A DNA stretch of 64,000 bases from Pseudomonas sp. IB20. Lineage in GTDB: Bacteria; Pseudomonadota; Gammaproteobacteria; Pseudomonadales; Pseudomonadaceae. The position numbers and the translations under genes were made by a program. The stretch covers positions 4,536,744-4,600,743 of the forward strand of contig NZ_CP046103.1 in the NCBI RefSeq assembly GCF_009707325.1, written 5' to 3'. The notes beneath the pieces are model-generated. The model searched no databases. It had not been told where the DNA came from and saw only the letters and a program-made list of their open reading frames with translations. Below are positions 17,062 through 24,984 of this stretch, piece by piece (the stretch's first letter is position 1; each line of letters begins with the position of its first letter).

Positions 17062-18585
17062 ATGCAGCGCCTAACCCGCCCCGGCTGGCCCGGTAACTTG
17101 CTGGCCGTGGTGGCCGGCGCCATCACCACCCTGGCGCTGGCGCCGTTCGATTTGTGGCCGTTTGCACTGGTTGCGGTCGGATTTTTCTATATCGGCCTGC
17201 GCGAGCTGACGCCACGTCAGGCCTTGGGCCGTGGCTGGTGTTTTGGTTTCGGCCTGTTTGGCGCCGGCACCAGCTGGATCTACTACAGCATCCACCACTT
17301 CGGCGGCGCTTCGGTGCTGCTGGCTGGCTTCTTGATGCTGCTGTTTACCGCTGCCATTGCCTGGTTCTTCGCCCTGCCCGCCTGGCTATGGGCGCGTTGG
17401 TTGCGCCGTAATGAAGCACCGCTGGCCGACGCGCTGACGTTTGCTGCGCTATGGGTCGGCCAGGAAGCGTTTCGCGGCTGGTTCCTCACCGGTTTCCCCT
17501 GGCTGTACTCCGGTTACAGCCAACTCGACGGCCCACTCACCGGCCTCGCGCCGTTGGGTGGGATGTGGCTGATTTCCTTCGCCCTGGCGCTGACCGCAGC
17601 GGTGCTGTGCAACCTGCCGCGCCTGCTGGCGAGCAAGCGCAACGGTTTTATCGGCGCGGGCTTGGTGCTGCTGGTAACGCCGTGGGCCATAGGCTTGGCA
17701 CTCAAACATCACGCTTGGACCTCGCCTTCGGGCGACCCACTGACGGTGGCAGCGATCCAGGGCAACGTCGAACAAAGCATGAAGTGGGACCCCGAGCAGC
17801 TTAATGCGCAGTTGGCGTTGTACCGTGACATGAGCTTCAGCTCCAAGCCCGTCGACCTGCTGGTGTGGCCGGAAACGGCTGTGCCAGTGCTCAAGGAGTC
17901 TGTCGAAGGCTACCTCGGGATGATGGGCAAGTTTGCCGCCGACCGGCACACTGCGCTGATTACCGGCGTGCCGATCCGCCAGGAAGTGCACCACCAGAAG
18001 CGCTACTTCAACGGCATCACCGTGGTCGGTGAGGGCGAAGGCACTTATCTGAAGCAGAAGCTGGTGCCCTTTGGCGAATACGTGCCGCTGCAAGACATGC
18101 TGCGCGGGCTAATTGCCTTCTTTGATTTGCCAATGTCGGACTTCGCCCGTGGCCCGTCTGACCAGGCGATGCTGCAGGCCAAGGGCTATCAGATTGCGCC
18201 GTTCATTTGCTATGAAGTGGTGTACCCAGAATTCGCCGCCGGCCTGTCGGCCCAAAGCGATTTGTTGCTGACCATCAGCAATGACACTTGGTTTGGCCGC
18301 TCCATTGGCCCGCTGCAGCACCTGCAAATGGCGCAAATGCGTGCGCTGGAGGCCGGCCGCTGGATGATCCGTGCCACTAACAATGGTGTGACTGGCCTGA
18401 TCAACCCGTTTGGGCAGATTACTGCGCAGATCCCGCAGTTCGAGCGCGGCATTCTGTACGGCGAGGTGGTGCCGATGCACAACCTCACGCCGTACCTGCA
18501 ATGGCGCTCGTGGCCGTTGATCATTGTGTGCCTGGGGTTGTTCGGCTGGGCGCTGCTGGCGGGGCGGATGTCCAAAACGGTCTAA
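17062..18585 (+). CDS. lnt: Apolipoprotein N-acyltransferase
   Basis: A 507-residue inner-membrane enzyme that adds the third acyl chain to lipoproteins. The N-terminal about 200 residues are hydrophobic helices; a carbon-nitrogen hydrolase domain follows at about 225-480 with the catalytic triad in VWPETAVP (Glu), LVPFGEYVP preceded by KQK (Lys) and FICYEVVYP (Cys). A last membrane helix closes the protein. All three catalytic residues are visible. LptE, RlpA and other lipoproteins in this window would be its substrates. Confidence 0.96.
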   Translation: MQRLTRPGWPGNLLAVVAGAITTLALAPFDLWPFALVAVGFFYIGLRELTPRQALGRGWCFGFGLFGAGTSWIYYSIHHFGGASVLLAGFLMLLFTAAIAWFFALPAWLWARWLRRNEAPLADALTFAALWVGQEAFRGWFLTGFPWLYSGYSQLDGPLTGLAPLGGMWLISFALALTAAVLCNLPRLLASKRNGFIGAGLVLLVTPWAIGLALKHHAWTSPSGDPLTVAAIQGNVEQSMKWDPEQLNAQLALYRDMSFSSKPVDLLVWPETAVPVLKESVEGYLGMMGKFAADRHTALITGVPIRQEVHHQKRYFNGITVVGEGEGTYLKQKLVPFGEYVPLQDMLRGLIAFFDLPMSDFARGPSDQAMLQAKGYQIAPFICYEVVYPEFAAGLSAQSDLLLTISNDTWFGRSIGPLQHLQMAQMRALEAGRWMIRATNNGVTGLINPFGQITAQIPQFERGILYGEVVPMHNLTPYLQWRSWPLIIVCLGLFGWALLAGRMSKTV

Positions 18586-18603
18586 AGGCTAAACACAAAA
18601 TAA

Positions 18604-18691
18604 TGTGGGAGCTGGCTTGCCTGCGATAGCGGTGGGCCAGCTAAAACCGGCCAACTGACACGACACCATCGCAGGCAAGCCAGCGCCCACA
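18604..18691. repeat. REP pair in inverted orientation
   Basis: A forward unit starts at 18604 and an inverted unit with one change (GCGCCCACA) ends at 18691. It lies between the converging lnt and YdcF-type genes, where it could form a bidirectional stem-loop. Confidence 0.88.
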
Positions 18692-18712
18692 CTTAATCTG
18701 CTGTGTTTCGAC

Positions 18713-19474
18713 TTATCGGTAAAACACCCGATACCCCACCTGCCCCACCGCCTCATTGATCAACTGCCCGCTGCGCCACACCGACACAAACTCGGGCATC
18801 CAGCCACCCAATGGCCGGGCATTGTCCACGCCCAAAAAGCCCACCGGCCCCGGCACCACGCCGAAGCCGGCCTTCTCAAAGCTCCAGACCGCACGCGGCA
18901 TGTGCCAGGCCTGGGTCACCACCACCACACGCTTGATGCCTTGAGGCAGCAGTATCTCGGCGCTCATCTGTGCGTTTTCCCAGGTGGTACGGCTGCGCTC
19001 TTCCTTCCAGCGCACCGCCACGCCGAAGTCATCCTGCATCGACACCGCCATCAGTTCGGCCTCACTCGGCGGCGTGCCGTAATGCAGGCCGCCGCTGGTC
19101 AACACCGGCAACCCGGACGCCTTGGCCAGCCGCGCGGCATACCGCTGGCGCTCAAGGCCAGTGCCGGTGGGCTGATCGGAGCCCCACGCCGGGTCACCCC
19201 GTTCACGCCCGGAGCCCAGCACCACGATCGCGTCTGCCCGCTGGGCCAGTGTTGCCCACTCTTCACGGGCCAACGGTGGCTCGGTCTCCAGCGCATGCGC
19301 GCCCCATTGCACCATCACCGGCAGGCTGATCAACCACATCCCGCCCAACCCCAGGGCAAAACACAGCCCGGCCAACCGAGGGCGGCTTTTGCGAAACCAC
19401 CAGGCAACCGCAAGCAACAGCAAAAAAATGCCGGGCGGCAACAGCAATTGTTTAATGAAATAACGAAAAGGCAT
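18713..19474 (-). CDS. YdcF/ElyC-type DUF218 membrane protein
   Basis: A 253-residue protein with two N-terminal membrane helices (about 12-30 and 38-60) and a DUF218 domain (about 80-250) with DAIVVLGSGRERG and TSGGLHYGTPPSEAELM. ElyC and relatives influence use of the undecaprenyl lipid carrier for envelope sugars; that role here is inference. ATG 19474 has GGAGA as ribosome binding site, part of which lies in the loop of a perfect hairpin directly against the start codon (see 19475-19496). Confidence 0.85.
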   Translation of the reverse strand: MPFRYFIKQLLLPPGIFLLLLAVAWWFRKSRPRLAGLCFALGLGGMWLISLPVMVQWGAHALETEPPLAREEWATLAQRADAIVVLGSGRERGDPAWGSDQPTGTGLERQRYAARLAKASGLPVLTSGGLHYGTPPSEAELMAVSMQDDFGVAVRWKEERSRTTWENAQMSAEILLPQGIKRVVVVTQAWHMPRAVWSFEKAGFGVVPGPVGFLGVDNARPLGGWMPEFVSVWRSGQLINEAVGQVGYRVFYR

Positions 19475-19496
19475 CGGGCATCTCCAAAGATGCCCG
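19475..19496 (-). promoter_or_regulatory. Hairpin overlapping the ribosome binding site of the YdcF-type gene
   Basis: CGGGCATCT and AGATGCCCG form a perfect 9-bp stem with a 4-nt loop. On the mRNA the last stem base is immediately followed by the ATG, and the GGAG motif spans loop and stem. Folding should restrict ribosome access. Confidence 0.6.
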
Positions 19497-19571
19497 AAGC
19501 CTAGATGCAACGGGGTTTAGCGACAATCCTTACCAGCACATTTCGAGAAGGCTACTGAATAACGCGGTGTT

Positions 19572-19889
19572 TCACTTGCACCGCACGGCCCGACGCTTTT
19601 CGGGACCGCGACCGGCAGCCACATCCTTCAGCCAGATCACCTTGGCCGAACGCGAGGGCTCCTGGGCAGGCGGGGAAGCCTGCTCTTTGGAGGCACGGTG
19701 GTGATTCAATTCCAAGTAGCCCTTGATCAGTTCAAGTTCTGCCTGGCTCAAGCCTCGCAACTCCAGCTCCAAAGGCTGCTCATCACGCAATCGGCCTGCG
19801 GTTCTCGCGGCATCCAATGCCCGACCTAAACGGTCGATCAGTCCTTCATACAATTGCGGTTTCGTTAAAGTTCGCTGCGATTCAACCAT
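19572..19889 (-). CDS. Hypothetical protein with charged N-terminal domain
   Basis: A 105-residue soluble protein starting MVESQRTLTKPQLYEGLIDR. The first about 60 residues look helical (LGRALDAARTAGRLR, then ELELRGLSQAELELIKGYLE); the C-terminus is basic and unstructured (GRGPEKRRAVRCK). I do not recognise a characterised family. GAGGTGAGGGG precedes ATG 19889. It sits between the YdcF-type gene and leuS, as does a hypothetical gene in PAO1, so it is probably conserved and expressed. Confidence 0.65.
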   Translation of the reverse strand: MVESQRTLTKPQLYEGLIDRLGRALDAARTAGRLRDEQPLELELRGLSQAELELIKGYLELNHHRASKEQASPPAQEPSRSAKVIWLKDVAAGRGPEKRRAVRCK

Positions 19890-20151
19890 CCCCTCACCTC
19901 ATTGAAGATAAGACTCACTCCCCAATAAACAGCGTAGTCCCCATGGCTGCGCCTGCCTGGCGCCGCGACAGACGGCCTCGCCCGCGCAATCAGGGTTTCC
20001 CTCGATAGAGTGGGGTCATGTATGCTACGGCGCTTCCTGTAACTCCACTTCCCGCAGGGTTTGGGCACGGACGCGCCGCTTTTTGGTGTCGATCAACCTG
20101 AACGTTGCACCGAAGAGGATTAGGCCACCCCTATTCAGTTCAAAAGTAGCC

Positions 20152-22758
20152 ATGCACGAACAATATCAGCCCCGTGAAATAGAAAATGCCGCCCAAACCT
20201 TCTGGGACGAGCAAAAGTCCTTTGAAGTCAGTGAACAGCCAGGCAAGGAGACTTTCTACTGCCTATCGATGTTCCCTTACCCCAGCGGCAAGCTACACAT
20301 GGGGCACGTGCGCAACTACACCATCGGTGACGTGATTTCGCGCTACCAGCGCATGCTCGGCAAGAACGTCCTGCAGCCTATGGGCTGGGACGCCTTCGGC
20401 ATGCCGGCGGAAAACGCCGCGATGAAAAACAACGTGGCGCCCGCCAAGTGGACCTACGAAAACATCGCCTACATGAAGACCCAGCTGCGCAGCCTGGGCT
20501 TAGCGGTGGACTGGTCCCGCGAGGTGACCACCTGCAAGCCGGATTACTACCGCTGGGAACAATGGCTGTTCACGCGCCTGTTCGAAAAAGGGGTGATCTA
20601 CAAAAAAAGCGGCACCGTGAACTGGGACCCGATCGACCAGACCGTACTGGCCAACGAACAGGTCATCGACGGTCGCGGCTGGCGCTCCGGCGCGCTGATC
20701 GAAAAGCGCGAAATCCCAATGTACTACTTCAAGATCACGGCCTACGCCGATGAACTCTTGTCGAGCCTCGACGACCTGCCGGGCTGGCCTGAACAGGTCA
20801 AGACCATGCAGCGCAACTGGATCGGCAAATCCAAGGGCATGGAAGTGCAATTCCCGTACAACGTCGATTCCATCGGCGCGGCGGGCGCACTCAAAGTCTT
20901 CACCACCCGCCCGGACACATTGATGGGCGCGACCTACGTCGCCGTGGCCGCTGAACACCCGCTGGCCACCCAAGCCGCACAGAACAACCCTGAGCTGCAG
21001 GCCTTCATCGCCGAATGCAAAGGCGGCAGCGTGGCCGAAGCCGACGTCGCCACCCAAGCGAAAAAAGGCCTGCCAACCGGGCTGTTCGTCGAGCACCCGC
21101 TGACCGGTGAGAAGCTGCCGGTATGGGTCGCCAACTACGTGCTGATGCACTACGGCGATGGCGCAGTAATGGCTGTGCCGGCCCACGACGAGCGCGATTT
21201 CGAATTCGCCACCCAGTACAGCCTGCCGATTAAGTCCGTCGTGCGTACAAGCGTGGGTGATACCAACCTGGCCCCGTGGCAAGACGCCTACGGTGAGCAC
21301 GGCGAACTGATCAACTCCGGCGAGTTCGACGGCCTGGATTTCCAGGGTGCTTTCGACGCCATCGAAGTGGCACTGATCAAGAAAAACCTCGGTGCCTCGC
21401 GCACCCAGTTCCGCCTGCGCGACTGGGGTATCAGCCGCCAGCGCTACTGGGGCTGCCCGATTCCGATCATCCACTGCCAAACCTGCGGTGACGTGCCAGT
21501 GCCGGAAGACCAACTGCCGGTGGTGCTGCCCGAAGACGTGGTGCCGGATGGCGCCGGTTCACCATTGGCGCGCATGCCCGAGTTCTACGAGTGCGCCTGC
21601 CCGAAATGCGGTGCACCGGCCAAGCGTGAAACCGACACCATGGACACCTTCGTCGAGTCCTCGTGGTACTACGCCCGCTACGCCTCGCCGCACTATGAAG
21701 GTGGCCTGGTAGAAAAATCCGCGGCCGACCATTGGTTGCCGGTGGATCAGTACATCGGCGGTATCGAACACGCCATTCTGCACCTGCTCTACGCGCGCTT
21801 CTTCCACAAGCTGATGCGTGACGAAGGGTTGGTCAGCTCTGATGAGCCGTTCAAGAACCTGCTGACTCAGGGCATGGTGATCGCCGACACTTACTATCGC
21901 CGCGAAGCCAATGGCGCCTACACCTGGTTCAACCCGGCAGACGTCGAGCTTGAGCGTGACAGCAAAGCCAAGGTGATCAGCGCCACGTTGAAATCCGACG
22001 GCCTGCCGGTGGAAATCGGCGGCACTGAGAAGATGGCCAAGTCGAAGAACAACGGCGTCGACCCGCAGTCGATGATCGATCAGTTCGGCGCCGACACCTG
22101 CCGCCTGTTCATGATGTTCGCTTCGCCGCCCGACATGAGCGCCGAATGGTCCGACTCCGGCGTCGAAGGCTCGCACCGTTTCCTCAAGCGCGTCTGGCGC
22201 CTGGCGCACGCCCATGTCAGCCAGGGCTTGCCGGGCAAACTGGACGTGGCGTCCTTGAGCGATGAACAAAAAGCCATTCGCCGCAGCACTCACTTGGCTA
22301 TCCGCCAAGCCAGCCAGGACGTGGGTCAAAACCACAAGTTCAACACCGCCATCGCCCAAGTGATGACGCTGATGAACGTGCTGGAAAAAGCACCGCACAC
22401 TACGGAACAAGACCGCGCGCTGTTACAGGAAGGCCTGGAAGCGGTAGTTCTGCTGCTGGCCCCGATCACGCCGCACATCAGCCACGAACTGTGGAGCCGT
22501 TTGGGCCACAGCGGCGCGGTGATCGATGCGCGCTGGCCGGTTCAGGATGACAGCGCCCTGGTACAGGACACGCTGCAACTGGTCATCCAGGTCAACGGTA
22601 AACTGCGTGGCCAGATTGATATGCCAGCCAGCGCCAGCCGCGAAGACGTTGAAGCGGCCGCCCGCGTCAACGAGAACGTGCTGCGCTTTACCGAAGGCCT
22701 GACGATCCGCAAAGTGATCGTAGTGCCCGGCAAACTGGTCAACATCGTCGCTAGCTAA
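20152..22758 (+). CDS. leuS: Leucyl-tRNA synthetase
   Basis: An 868-residue class I aminoacyl-tRNA synthetase that charges tRNA-Leu. The HIGH motif is HMGH at residue 49 and the KMSKS loop is KMAKSKN near residue 627; the editing domain (about 225-420, TTRPDTLMGATYVA) and a C-terminal anticodon and stem-binding region are intact. ATG 20152 (MHEQYQPREIE) is the standard start; upstream in-frame codons are unlike the family. It leads leuS-lptE-holA. Confidence 0.98.
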   Translation: MHEQYQPREIENAAQTFWDEQKSFEVSEQPGKETFYCLSMFPYPSGKLHMGHVRNYTIGDVISRYQRMLGKNVLQPMGWDAFGMPAENAAMKNNVAPAKWTYENIAYMKTQLRSLGLAVDWSREVTTCKPDYYRWEQWLFTRLFEKGVIYKKSGTVNWDPIDQTVLANEQVIDGRGWRSGALIEKREIPMYYFKITAYADELLSSLDDLPGWPEQVKTMQRNWIGKSKGMEVQFPYNVDSIGAAGALKVFTTRPDTLMGATYVAVAAEHPLATQAAQNNPELQAFIAECKGGSVAEADVATQAKKGLPTGLFVEHPLTGEKLPVWVANYVLMHYGDGAVMAVPAHDERDFEFATQYSLPIKSVVRTSVGDTNLAPWQDAYGEHGELINSGEFDGLDFQGAFDAIEVALIKKNLGASRTQFRLRDWGISRQRYWGCPIPIIHCQTCGDVPVPEDQLPVVLPEDVVPDGAGSPLARMPEFYECACPKCGAPAKRETDTMDTFVESSWYYARYASPHYEGGLVEKSAADHWLPVDQYIGGIEHAILHLLYARFFHKLMRDEGLVSSDEPFKNLLTQGMVIADTYYRREANGAYTWFNPADVELERDSKAKVISATLKSDGLPVEIGGTEKMAKSKNNGVDPQSMIDQFGADTCRLFMMFASPPDMSAEWSDSGVEGSHRFLKRVWRLAHAHVSQGLPGKLDVASLSDEQKAIRRSTHLAIRQASQDVGQNHKFNTAIAQVMTLMNVLEKAPHTTEQDRALLQEGLEAVVLLLAPITPHISHELWSRLGHSGAVIDARWPVQDDSALVQDTLQLVIQVNGKLRGQIDMPASASREDVEAAARVNENVLRFTEGLTIRKVIVVPGKLVNIVAS

Positions 22759-22766
22759 TCGGATCG

Positions 22767-22790
22767 GGCGCAGGGCTTGAGCCCTGCGCC
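22767..22790. promoter_or_regulatory. Strong GC hairpin between leuS and lptE
   Basis: GGCGCAGGGC and GCCCTGCGCC form a perfect 10-bp stem with a TTGA loop, 9 bp after the leuS stop. There is no T-tract, so it is more likely an mRNA processing or stability element, or a leaky terminator, than a full stop. Confidence 0.6.
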
Positions 22791-22846
22791 GAACTAAACC
22801 TTTAAGGCCTCGATAAGGCCCACATGGTTTCAAGGGGAGCAACAAA

Positions 22847-23452
22847 ATGATCAAACGCAATTTGCTGGTGATGGGCCTCGCTGTGCTGCTGAGCGCTTGC
22901 GGCTTCCAGCTGCGCGGCACCGGCACCAATGAACTGTCGCTCAAGGAACTGGACCTCAGCGCCCGCAACGCCTATGGCGACACCGTGACTCAGCTGCGCC
23001 AGACCCTGGAAAACAGCGGCGTGCGTGTCTACACCGGCGCGACCTATAAACTGAACCTGGTAGACGAGCGAGAAACACAGCGTAACCTCAGCTACGCGAG
23101 CGCCGGTCGTGCGTCGGACATCGAGCTGAGCACCGCGCTCAACTTCGAAGTACAGGGCCGCGACCATCTGCCGCTGATGGGCGACAAGATCGAAGTGCAA
23201 AAGGTCGTCAGCCACGATGGCAACAACCTGGTAGGTTCGGACTCGGAAATTATCCAGGTTCGCAAGGAAATGCGTCGTGAGCTGATCCAGCGCATGATGG
23301 TGCGCCTGCAACAGCTGACCCCGGAAAAACTGGCCGCCTTGCAACTCACCGCCGACAACAAGGCCAGGGCTGACGCCGACGCCCTGAAAGCTGCGAAAGA
23401 GTACGAAGACAACACGCCGAAACAATCGCCTGTTGAAGTCCCTGTCGAGTAA
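22847..23452 (+). CDS. lptE: LPS assembly lipoprotein LptE
   Basis: A 201-residue outer-membrane lipoprotein that plugs LptD and helps insert LPS. The signal peptide ends at the lipobox LLSACGFQLRG (Cys about residue 20). The core has the alternating strands of the family; the C-terminal 40 residues are charged and extended (AREADADALKAAKEYED-like). AAGGGGAG precedes ATG 22847. The order leuS-lptE-holA is conserved in proteobacteria. Confidence 0.93.
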   Translation: MIKRNLLVMGLAVLLSACGFQLRGTGTNELSLKELDLSARNAYGDTVTQLRQTLENSGVRVYTGATYKLNLVDERETQRNLSYASAGRASDIELSTALNFEVQGRDHLPLMGDKIEVQKVVSHDGNNLVGSDSEIIQVRKEMRRELIQRMMVRLQQLTPEKLAALQLTADNKARADADALKAAKEYEDNTPKQSPVEVPVE

Positions 23453-23457
23453 GCCTG

Positions 23458-23480
23458 ACGGGGCGCCCCTGGCGCCCCGT
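23458..23480. promoter_or_regulatory. Strong GC hairpin just upstream of holA
   Basis: ACGGGGCGCC and GGCGCCCCGT form a perfect 10-bp stem with a CCT loop, ending 11 nt before the holA ATG. No T-tract follows. The gap has no visible Shine-Dalgarno, so holA translation may depend on coupling or on this structure. Confidence 0.55.
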
Positions 23481-23491
23481 TCCGCCCGCCT

Positions 23492-24529
23492 ATGAAACTC
23501 GCCCCTGCCCAACTCGCCAAACACCTGCAAGGTGGCCTCGCGCCTGTCTATATCGTCAGCGGTGATGACCCGCTGCTGTGCCAGGAAGCCGCAGACGCCA
23601 TTCGCACCGCCGCACGCCAGCAAGGCTTCGACGAACGCCAGGTATTCAGCGCCGACGCCAGTTTCGACTGGGGCACGCTGCTGCAAGCCGGCGCGAGCAT
23701 GTCGCTGTTCGCCGAAAAACGCCTCTTGGAACTGCGCCTGCCTTCGGGCAAGCCTGGGGACAAGGGCGCGGCGGCCTTGATGGAATACTGCTCGCGGCCC
23801 GCCGAAGACACGGTGTTGCTGATCAGCCTGCCCAAGCTTGACGGCAGCGCGCAGAAAACCAAGTGGGGCAAGGCGCTGGTAGAAGGCCCACAGACCCACT
23901 TCATCCAGATCTGGCCAGTGGACAGCAACCAGTTGCCGCAGTGGATTCGTCAGCGCCTGTCCCAATCGGGGCTGTCGGCGACGCAAGACGCTGTGGAGTT
24001 GATCGCCGCCCGGGTCGAAGGCAACTTGCTTGCCGCCGCCCAGGAGATCGAAAAGCTCAAGCTGATGGCCGAAGACGGGCAAATCACCGTCGAAACCGTG
24101 CAAGGCGCGGTGGCCGACAGCGCGCGCTTTGACGTGTTCGGGCTGGTGGATGCGATTCTTAACGGCGAACCCGCCCACGCCCTGCGCATGCTCGAAGGGC
24201 TGCGCGGCGAAGGCGTGGAGCCACCAGTGATTCTGTGGGCCCTGGCCCGGGAACTGCGGGTGCTGGCCAATATTTCCCTGCAATACAGCCAGGGCACTGC
24301 GCTGGACAAATGCTTCAGCCAGGCCCGGCCACCGGTGTGGGACAAACGCAAACCGCTGATGAGCAAAGCCCTGCAGCGCCACTCAGCGCAACGCTGGGCG
24401 CAACTGTTGCTGGAAGCGCAGCGCATCGACGCGCAAATCAAAGGCCAGGCGGCGGGCTCGCCGTGGATGAGCCTGAGTCGTTTGTCACTTTTGATGTCTG
24501 GCCAACGCCTGTCATTGCCGGCTGAATAA
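23492..24529 (+). CDS. holA: DNA polymerase III delta subunit
   Basis: A 345-residue clamp-loader subunit that opens the beta clamp. Features include the N-terminal MKLAPAQLAKHLQGGLAPVYIVSGDDPLLCQEA, a degenerate AAA+ domain and the C-terminal collar domain (LQRHSAQRWAQLLLEAQRID). Length is normal. It ends the leuS-lptE-holA set. The start codon has no obvious ribosome binding site, unlike most genes nearby. Confidence 0.95.
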   Translation: MKLAPAQLAKHLQGGLAPVYIVSGDDPLLCQEAADAIRTAARQQGFDERQVFSADASFDWGTLLQAGASMSLFAEKRLLELRLPSGKPGDKGAAALMEYCSRPAEDTVLLISLPKLDGSAQKTKWGKALVEGPQTHFIQIWPVDSNQLPQWIRQRLSQSGLSATQDAVELIAARVEGNLLAAAQEIEKLKLMAEDGQITVETVQGAVADSARFDVFGLVDAILNGEPAHALRMLEGLRGEGVEPPVILWALARELRVLANISLQYSQGTALDKCFSQARPPVWDKRKPLMSKALQRHSAQRWAQLLLEAQRIDAQIKGQAAGSPWMSLSRLSLLMSGQRLSLPAE

Positions 24530-24555
24530 CCCCCTCCAAACACCCGATGTTTTCC

Positions 24556-24644
24556 TGTGGGAGCTGGCTTGCCTGCGATGGCGGTGAGTCAGCTTGCATT
24601 TCTGGCACTGATACACCGATATCGCAGGCTTGCCTGCTCCCACA
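24556..24644. repeat. REP pair in inverted orientation
   Basis: A forward unit TGTGGGAGCTGGCTTGCCTG starts at 24556 and an inverted unit ends at 24644 (GCTTGCCTGCTCCCACA). The second unit is a variant of the first. It lies between holA and arfA. Confidence 0.85.
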
Positions 24645-24758
24645 TTAACCGTGCCCACTTGATAGTGTAAAACCGCCTACACAGCGCAGGGCTTTACAGC
24701 CGCGCCACTTCGGCAGATTATTTGCACCGCTTCATCCCATCTCCAGAGCGCACTGACC

Positions 24759-24923
24759 ATGAGCAAAAAGCCATCCAAGCATGGCCCCAACAAGGCCAAA
24801 TCCATCATCGCCCAGCCACTGTTCCGCAGCCGTCAGGAACGCGCCGGTAAGGGCAAAGGCAGCTACCGCCGCGAAGCCTTCCAGTCTAATAGCTGGGAGG
24901 CTTCTTACTTTCTGGCAGCCTGA
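24759..24923 (+). CDS. arfA: Alternative ribosome-rescue factor ArfA
   Basis: A 54-residue basic protein starting MSKKPSKHGPNKAKSIIAQ. The ArfA signature PLFRSRQ is followed by KGKGSYRREAF (about residues 31-41) and ends WEASYFLAA. ArfA frees ribosomes stalled on mRNAs without stop codons by recruiting RF2, as a backup to tmRNA. Codons about 39-49 form a 10-bp hairpin before the stop (24873-24904), the arrangement known to make arfA mRNA itself non-stop. It is rightward, 61 bp before the transglycosylase gene. Confidence 0.88.
   Translation: MSKKPSKHGPNKAKSIIAQPLFRSRQERAGKGKGSYRREAFQSNSWEASYFLAA
24873..24904 (+). promoter_or_regulatory. Hairpin inside the arfA coding region
   Basis: GAAGCCTTCC (24873-24882) pairs with GGGAGGCTTC (24895-24904) through ten pairs, one a U-G wobble, around a 12-nt loop, followed by TTACTTTCT. 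It could be an RNase III site or an intrinsic terminator that truncates the message before the stop codon at 24921. Confidence 0.6.
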
Positions 24924-24984
24924 AGGCAAGCGCCCCTCCGGCATGATAAGGTCTGCACCTGATTTGTAATCCCTGGACCTGTGC

